A stretch of 64,000 nt of DNA from Bimuria novae-zelandiae CBS 107.79 (Eukaryota; Ascomycota; Dothideomycetes; Pleosporales; Didymosphaeriaceae), in contig ML976658.1 of the NCBI GenBank assembly GCA_010015655.1, forward strand, positions 1,011,087-1,075,086. The letters run 5' to 3'. Each line of letters opens with the position of its first letter. The first letter of the stretch is position 1. Of the stretch, positions 58,323 through 64,000 are shown piece after piece. A model generated the notes under the pieces. The model saw only the letters and a list, made by a program, of their open reading frames with translations. It searched no databases and had not been told where the DNA came from. The position numbers were made by a program, and so were the translations under genes.

Positions 58323-59087
58323 TAGCTTTAAAGGCAGTAATAAAATATGAATTTAATTTTAGTAATATACGTAATATAGTTACGTATTAGATCCTTGGCT
58401 TAGCGCCTATACGCCTTCTTTAATAGTAAAAAACACCCTATATCTAGTAGCCATAGGAGGTACGACAAATATAGAGGTCTATAGAAAGTTATAGTCCTTA
58501 TAGCTATTAATAATGTATAGCTAATAGCTACTAATAGTATACCTTTTTATATATACGTTAAAGTGCTTTAGCTACTATAGACTAAGCTTATGTATTATTT
58601 AGTTATTTTTAAAGACTGCGAAAAACCAGTCGTAAGGTAGATCCTTCTCTTAGTACTAGGTAGAGAGGTAGTGTTTGCCCTAGAACATAGTAAAGGGTTG
58701 AATTACCTAGCCTATTATATTTCCGTCCTATATAACTAAAGTCTACTTTTAATTATTTTACTATACGCTTTTTAGTCCGCCTTAACCTTTAAAACCTGTA
58801 ATAACTACTTTTATTTATATTATGCCTATTATAAAGCTAGTCTTATTAAAGTTGTAGGTATCCTTATCTAGGATACTACACTTGGCTTTAGTATTCTTTA
58901 TAAGCTAGAACTAGCCTTGTATAACTTTAAGATCCTTATAAAGGACTCTCTTATAGTTATACTTTTAATTAAACTTATCTTAGAGATCTAGCTAGCGCTT
59001 AATAAAGTTAATAGCTTAGTTCTAACTAATAGGCTTATAGTCATACTTAGCTAATAAAGAATTAGCTATATTTTTTATAGTAGTTAG

Positions 59088-59284
59088 TGTAACGATAGTA
59101 CGTAGTATGTAAAGGGACACGTGGCGACTTGCTTATAGAAGCTAGGATTAAACACTAGCTCTAACATTATTTATATATATTATACTATACAAGAATACAC
59201 TACCTTTGGCTTGTACGTACCTTTTGGTATAGTGGGGAAGTCACATAGTAATGACTTAGTAAGCATGACGCTTTCCTTATTACA
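59088..59284. repeat. Probable solo LTR in pogo element (a)
   Basis: 197 bp, TGTAACGATAG...TTATTACA, absent from the homologous site in (b). The flanking pentamers GTTAG (59083-59087) and GTAAG (59285-59289) differ at one base. GC-normal. Confidence 0.7.
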
Positions 59285-59453
59285 GTAAGGTAGGGTGGAA
59301 ATCCTCGCGCGTTTAAGTTAAATATATATTTAAATAATTACCTGCTCCTTTATTAGATGGAGATTTATAAAGTTAAATGTATAATTACGTTAAAGGATAA
59401 TTCTAGCATACTATTCACTTAATAAGTTTTAAGTAATATTATAAATAGCTATA

Positions 59454-61321
59454 ACGTACATACATAGGGAGTGGCCAGGCATAGCGAGTGGCCAAAAATG
59501 CCAAGACTCTATTAAAATGTTCTATTAGCTATAGTACAACGCGATGTTTTAATAACGTAATAAACTACTTAAATTAAAAGAGACCTAATTATAGCTTATA
59601 CTTTAAGCTATTAAAGGAGACGCGCTACTCTTAATAATATACGCTATAATAGTCTATAGTGTTACTAAAAGAATACTAATATAAAGACACGCTAGAGTAA
59701 CCTTTTAACTTAATTATATACCTAATTTTATAAATTTGTTTCTAATAGAATAGGTAAATATTTAGTATATACTTAACCTAGACCTATAAGGATTTCTGTC
59801 CTAGCTTACTATTATTAAAAATATAGCTAATTCTTTATTAGCTAAGTACCGTTATAAGCCTATTAGCTAGAACTAGGCTATAAACTTTATAAAGCGCGAT
59901 TTAGAGCTCTATGTTAAGTTTAATTAAAAGTACGACCATAAGAGAACCCTTTAAAAAGATCTTAAGGTTATATAGATCTGGTTATGGCTTGTAGAGAATA
60001 CTAAAGCCAAGTATAGTATTCTAGATAAAAATACCTATAACTTTAATAAGACCAGCTTTATAATAGGTATAATATTAATAAAAGTAATTATTATAGGATT
60101 TAGGCATTAAGGCAGACAAAAAGGCGTGTATTAAGGTAACTAAAAGTAGACTATAGCTATTTAGGGTATTAATGTAATAAGCTAGGCAATTCCACCCTTG
60201 CTTATCTTCTAGGGCAAGCATCACCTCTCTATCTAGTATAAAGAGAAGGATCTACCTTATAATTAAGTTATTAGAGTCTCTAAGAACGGTAAGATAATAA
60301 ATAAGCTTAGTTTATAATAACTAAAACACTGTAACGCGTATATAAAAAAGTGTACTATTAATAGTTATTAACTACTTATTATTAATAGCTATAAGAGCTA
60401 TAACTTGCTTAAATCCTAATAATACTATAAGGATAATAAGATGATTACTCTCTATATATCTCTACATTCGTCGCACCTCTTATAGCTACTAGATATAGGA
60501 TGTTTCTTGCCATTAAAGAAGGCGTATAGGCGCTTAGCTAAGGATCTAATATATAACTATATTACGTATATTACTAAAATTAAGTTTCTACCTTACTTTA
60601 TTACTACTTTTGAGGCTATAATTACTTAAAGTAATATTTAAAAAAGTTTTTAAGACGCTAGCCTTGTTCCTCTTAACCTAAAAGTAATAATATTAAAGCT
60701 TAATATCGACCTACGTACGCTACTACTACTAGTAGCTAATAATAGTCTATAGTAGTTATAAACGCCTAGTAACACCCTAGAATTTAGATTACAATTAACG
60801 CTGGTAAAAGAGAGAATTTAGAGGCACCTAGATAGTTCCCTAATAAGCCTAGTTAAGGCCTTTAAAAAGATAGTAAAAGGCGTAATAGTAGTAGTATATA
60901 AGCTAGTATTAGCGTAAAAGTAGATTATTAAGCTTTAAGCTACTAATAAGACTACTATATAATAAATATTATATAAAAGAAAGCAATTATAGCAGGAAGG
61001 GGTCTTTATAGCTACTAATGGCTAGTAACTAGCTATCCCAAAGGACTTTACGGCGCGTAGTATTGAGAAGAAAGTAAAGCAGAGTATATATAATAATAAA
61101 AATAAATTAACTTAATAGCGCTATAAATACTATAGTAAGACTAGGCATAATTCGCGCACGTGTAAAAAAAAAAGTAAACGTAGATTCTAAGTAGATTAGC
61201 CTACTATAATTTCTTATAACTATTTATACGCATTCTGTACTATTATGTAGAGTGTAGATTTAAGAGGGTCTTGGCATTTCCGGCCACTCGCTTATGCCGG
61301 CCACTCGCTTGTGGAGTACGT
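59454..61321 (+). mobile_element. Pogo element (c)
   Basis: 1868 bp with termini ACGTACATACATAGGGAGTG and inverse ...TGTGGAGTACGT and TA duplication (59452-59453, 61322-61323). The plus-strand transposase is readable in pieces: YNFNKTSFIIGI near 60038, SHLLLLDIGCFLPLKKAYRR-like near 60470-60530, FLPYFITTFEAIIT near 60590, LRTLLLLV, ending with HNSRTC near 61150, part of the zinc knuckle typical of this pogo group. Opposite orientation to (a) and (b). Confidence 0.85.
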
Positions 61322-61401
61322 TACTCTTTTTTTCACCCTACTATAGTTATATACACCTATAGTGTGACATTATCCCCCTTCTTAGCATAGGCTTTGTTAA
61401 T

Positions 61402-61613
61402 GGATTGGGTCGCAAGGGCCACAGTTGGGTATGACTAAGCAGAACGCCAAAATTCTAAACTTTGAACTCTCTATAACTTTATAAATAGAAGAGTTTTACT
61501 TATGGAATTTTAGTTTAAGGTGAATATATATATTCATAGTTATAAAAGTTTAAAGTTTAGAATTTTGGTGTTCTGCTTAGTTAGACCCAACTGTGGCTCT
61601 TGCGACCCAATCC
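61402..61613. mobile_element. Palindromic MITE
   Basis: 212 bp; about 65 bp at each end are inverted copies (GGATTGGGTCGCAAGGGCCA...; and inverse ending GACCCAATCC), including GCAGAACGCCAAAATTCTAA near both ends of the central spacer. Little RIP in the outer arms. No clear target duplication. It adjoins mariner copy 2, of which it might be a part. Confidence 0.65.
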
Positions 61614-62756
61614 TTTTACCAGCCTAGAATTCCAAACTTGAACAGTTATATCTCGGCTTATAATAAAGTTAGTTTAATAGTGATTAAAAAGCTAAAATTA
61701 TAGAAAAATACTACATTTTACGTTCTAAAGTTTAATGTCAAGCAAAATTAATATAACGTGCTTATAGTTCTAGTAGAACTTAATTCTTTTCTAACTTGCT
61801 TATTTTTCCTTTTTCTATAAATATCGATCCTGGAACAGCGTCCTCTCTAGATTACTAACCTACTAGAAAATATAATCTTATTAAGATTCATATTTGTCTT
61901 TATATCGCTTTTTTTTTTTTTGCAAAACTAAGCCTAGTTTTACCTTTTTTACTATTTAAAATAGTTTTTTTAGAGCTTACTTCAATAGTATAACCCTCTT
62001 CTTTTAAAATCCTTTATCAAGTTCTTTTGGAGATATTAAGACTATTTTTAGATAATAGTTTTTTAGTTAGCGTTTTACGGTCTTTAGTTAAAGTCCTATT
62101 ACTAACTCTTTTATTTCTTAAAGAAATCTTTGTTATTCTTCCTCTTTTAACTCTTTTAATATTTAAATATTTAAAGTGTTTTTTTTCTTAGTTTTAATGC
62201 GTTATATAGCATTATAAAGAGCTTTTTAGGTTTTACTTAGAGAAGAAGTAATAGTACAAATCAGGGTATTAGCCTTTAATAGTCAGTCAATTTCGTATTC
62301 AAGCTTTAAAAATTATGGAGCTATTTTAAGAAAATATAAGATGTTATAAAATGTTTAAGAAAATGTTTCTTATAAGTAAGATTACTAGTAATCTATTATA
62401 TAACATAAGGGAATTAAAGTAGGTCTAGATATTTTCATTTTTAGGTAAGAAACATAATTTTCAAAATTATATTATATAAGCTTAGCTAAGATACCTAGAT
62501 CCACAAAATATTTTCGCAAAATACATACCCTAGTTTTTAAGAAAACAAGCTTTAAATATTTAAAATAAAATACTTTTATTCCACATACTTATTTTAAAAA
62601 TATAAGTATTACTAAACCCCAATTTTGAATACTAGAATTATAGTCCTGAACTTTCTCTTTAAAATTATATTGTGTTCCGGACTAGGAACCTAATATTGGC
62701 TAAGTTATAAGATCTTAAAAACGATAAATTTTAAGAGTACTCTTTTTTTGTGACCC
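61614..62756 (-). mobile_element. Tc1/mariner-type transposon remnant, copy 2
   Basis: Inverse copy of 27386-28505: the end at 62756 is CTCTTTTTTTGTGACCC followed by TA (62757-62758), mirroring the left end of copy 1. The same paired-HTH transposase region lies on the minus strand near 62160-61910. Both copies end in homologous sequence at about 28490 and 61620, so the truncation may be ancestral. Confidence 0.7.
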
Positions 62757-62773
62757 TAATGTACCTACGGACC

Positions 62774-63204
62774 TGTTAAGATCGCTAGGGGTAGCTGGTC
62801 CCTAAGGGCTAAGATTAGTTCTCGGGCAGGAGTACTAGTAGGACGAAAGAGGATCGTAGTAATAGCTTGCGCTTATCACTAGGGCGTTAGTATTAAAGGT
62901 GTGTATAGCATAATTAAATTAATAAGATAGCTTATTTACATCTAAATAATAAATTAATAAATAAGTTAAATATAATAATAGAAGACTATCCTCGCGTTCC
63001 TATATACATGACCTGTCCCATGAATCCCAGGTGTCCTAAGAATCCCAAAGTCCCACATGCCAAGATACTTCTGGGACGCCCGATATTTCTGGGACGCGTG
63101 ACTTGGTCACGTGATCCGTGGCTAAGTTAGGAACCTTAGCTAGTCGCATAGATAAGTGCCTATACCCCGCCTTGCGTTATATTAGGTCTTAATAGATCCT
63201 AATA
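62774..63204 (-). repeat. Family T LTR (Gypsy E type), inverse orientation
   Basis: 431 bp. Starts TGTTAAGATCG and ends AGATCCTAATA (inverse of TGTTAGGATCT). TCACGTGA at 63107-63114, with GGGAC/TCCCA-rich U3. It is followed outward by the inverse purine tract (TTAGCTTCCTTCTTTAGAC), as at LTR E. No target duplication is seen at this end, consistent with a longer element. Confidence 0.8.
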
Positions 63205-64000
63205 TTAGCTTCCTTCTTTAGACTTAATATCCTTTTAAGTTAACTACCTATATAGTTACTTTCCTAATCTACCTAATACTATTATTTATAAGCTAATCGT
63301 CTTAAGCAAAATTACGTATTTATTATAATTACTTATTTATACTATGCTAAAAAGTAATTACCTTATTAGTTATTATTATTACACTTAAAGTGCATAAACT
63401 GTGTTTAGTATAGTAATTAAAAGTATAAGCTAGAGGATATTCCTTTACTAAATTATTTAAAAATAGATGCTAAGTTAAAAAGATTAGAAAAGTTAGAGGC
63501 TAAGGAGGAGGCAAAACTTTAGGTAAAAAAAAAGCTTGCTTACGCAGCGCTCCTACGTACTTATTTAGCATAAGAGAAGACAGCGCGATTACGTAATTAG
63601 CGTAAGAAGTTACGTAAAAAAAAGTAAAAGTTATTTAATTATAAAATATTTATAGTAAATAAGTTAAAAGCCCTAGAGGCTCGTAAGGAACTAGCTTAGG
63701 CAATAGTATTAGTTAATCTAGATACTACTTTAGGTACTAAGGTAATAGACTAGTCTATTATTTAGTTGAAGCCTTCCTTTTTTACTACGTAATATTTACT
63801 TTTAGTATAGTTATATTATAAGTCTCTTTTCCTTTAAAGCTTTTTTTTATTATTTTAGTGTAGTAATAATAATTATAGATTTTATTTCGTGCTTTTCTTA
63901 AGAGCTGTTAGCAGTTTTTGCGAAGTTTAAATTCTAGTACTTATATATTTTCTAAGTATAGGTATCCTTTCTACTTAACTAACTATTTTTATAGGAACTT
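63205..64000 (-). mobile_element. 3' internal part of a Gypsy E-type element, continuing past the window
   Basis: Homologous to 48600-49250 in inverse orientation, including the antisense frame. The pol region should lie beyond base 64000. Confidence 0.7.
63391..63750 (+). pseudogene. Antisense CxxC/coiled-coil frame, second copy
   Basis: Plus strand, i.e. antisense to its Gypsy element: CINCV at 63391-63405, KYKLEDIPLLNYLKIDAK, RLEKLEAKEEAKL, KLAYAALLRTYLA, KTARLRN, NKLKALEARKELA, LDTTLGTKVID. All interruptions noted are TAG or TAA, expected from CAG/CAA or TGG by RIP. Colinear with 48640-49056 with conservative differences. Confidence 0.62.

Larger units (their letters stand above)
55726..59453 (-). 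mobile_element. Pogo element (a), interrupted by pogo element (b) and a solo LTR
   Basis: Left terminus after TA (55724-55725): ACATACTTTATAGGCGAGTG, a decayed version of the (b)/(c) terminus. Sequence homologous to (b) continues to 56421, is interrupted by (b), and resumes at about 58325 (TTTAGTAATATACGTAATAT shared with (b) at 57215). It ends at 59453 where (c) begins. A 197-bp LTR lies at 59088-59284. Heavily RIP-damaged; the right terminus is lost. Confidence 0.72.
26520..64000. other. AT-rich RIP block 2 (nested transposon region)
   Basis: 37 kb of repeats with no intact host gene found. TA-rich and mostly CpA/TpG-poor, with GC-richer islands corresponding to young solo LTRs, element ends and less mutated transposon cores. 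The block continues past the window end. Components are listed separately; 26600-26950 is AT-rich filler. Confidence 0.88.

Noticed and set aside
26520..64000. Search for a Starship (DUF3435 tyrosine recombinase captain with cargo)
   Set aside because: No tyrosine recombinase motif or cargo gene set was seen; the region is explained by LTR, pogo, mariner and MITE elements.

Overview
The window is nuclear DNA of a filamentous ascomycete (Pezizomycotina). A Dothideomycete-like lineage is an inference from the gene families and the AT-block architecture. Support comes from short GT-AG introns of 43-122 bp, a Ku80 end, a Zn2Cys6 regulator, a fungal CE4 deacetylase, a CAX antiporter with a long loop, and very large AT-rich blocks shaped by repeat-induced point mutation (RIP). 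In the blocks CpA and TpG are nearly gone while CpG persists, and old transposon frames are broken mostly by TAG or TAA codons.

Layout. (1) 1-5.2 kb: the 3' end of Ku80, a 5'-truncated ankyrin-repeat gene, a pogo transposase tail relic, and an F-box pseudogene with in-frame TAG stops and frameshifts. (2) 5.2-16.7 kb: RIP block with minus-strand Gypsy remnants and a Copia element interrupted by a gag-only LTR element. (3) 16.7-26.5 kb: a GC-normal gene island starting just after a solo LTR. It holds a Zn2Cys6 transcription factor, a secreted polysaccharide/chitin deacetylase, a quinone-oxidoreductase-like MDR enzyme, a vacuolar Ca2+/H+ exchanger and a small mitochondrial-type protein. No shared pathway is evident. 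(4) 26.5-64 kb: a graveyard of nested transposons. The best-resolved nest is Gypsy C, containing gag-only element B, containing Gypsy D (7.2 kb, 173-bp LTRs, TTAGG duplication). Beyond it lie Gypsy E with a pogo element in its pol, several solo LTRs with perfect 5-bp target duplications, Gypsy F, a TIR element of unknown superfamily (54.4-55.6 kb), three related pogo elements (one nested in another), two opposed mariner-type relics, and several MITEs.

The most unusual signals are: (a) conserved antisense reading frames between pol and the 3' LTR in two Gypsy families (three copies); (b) gag-only LTR elements (TR-GAG-like); (c) a shared TCACGTGA palindrome in the U3 of four LTRs; (d) near-saturated RIP with sharp unmutated islands. 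No intact autonomous transposon, CRISPR array, rRNA, tRNA or Starship captain gene was recognised.
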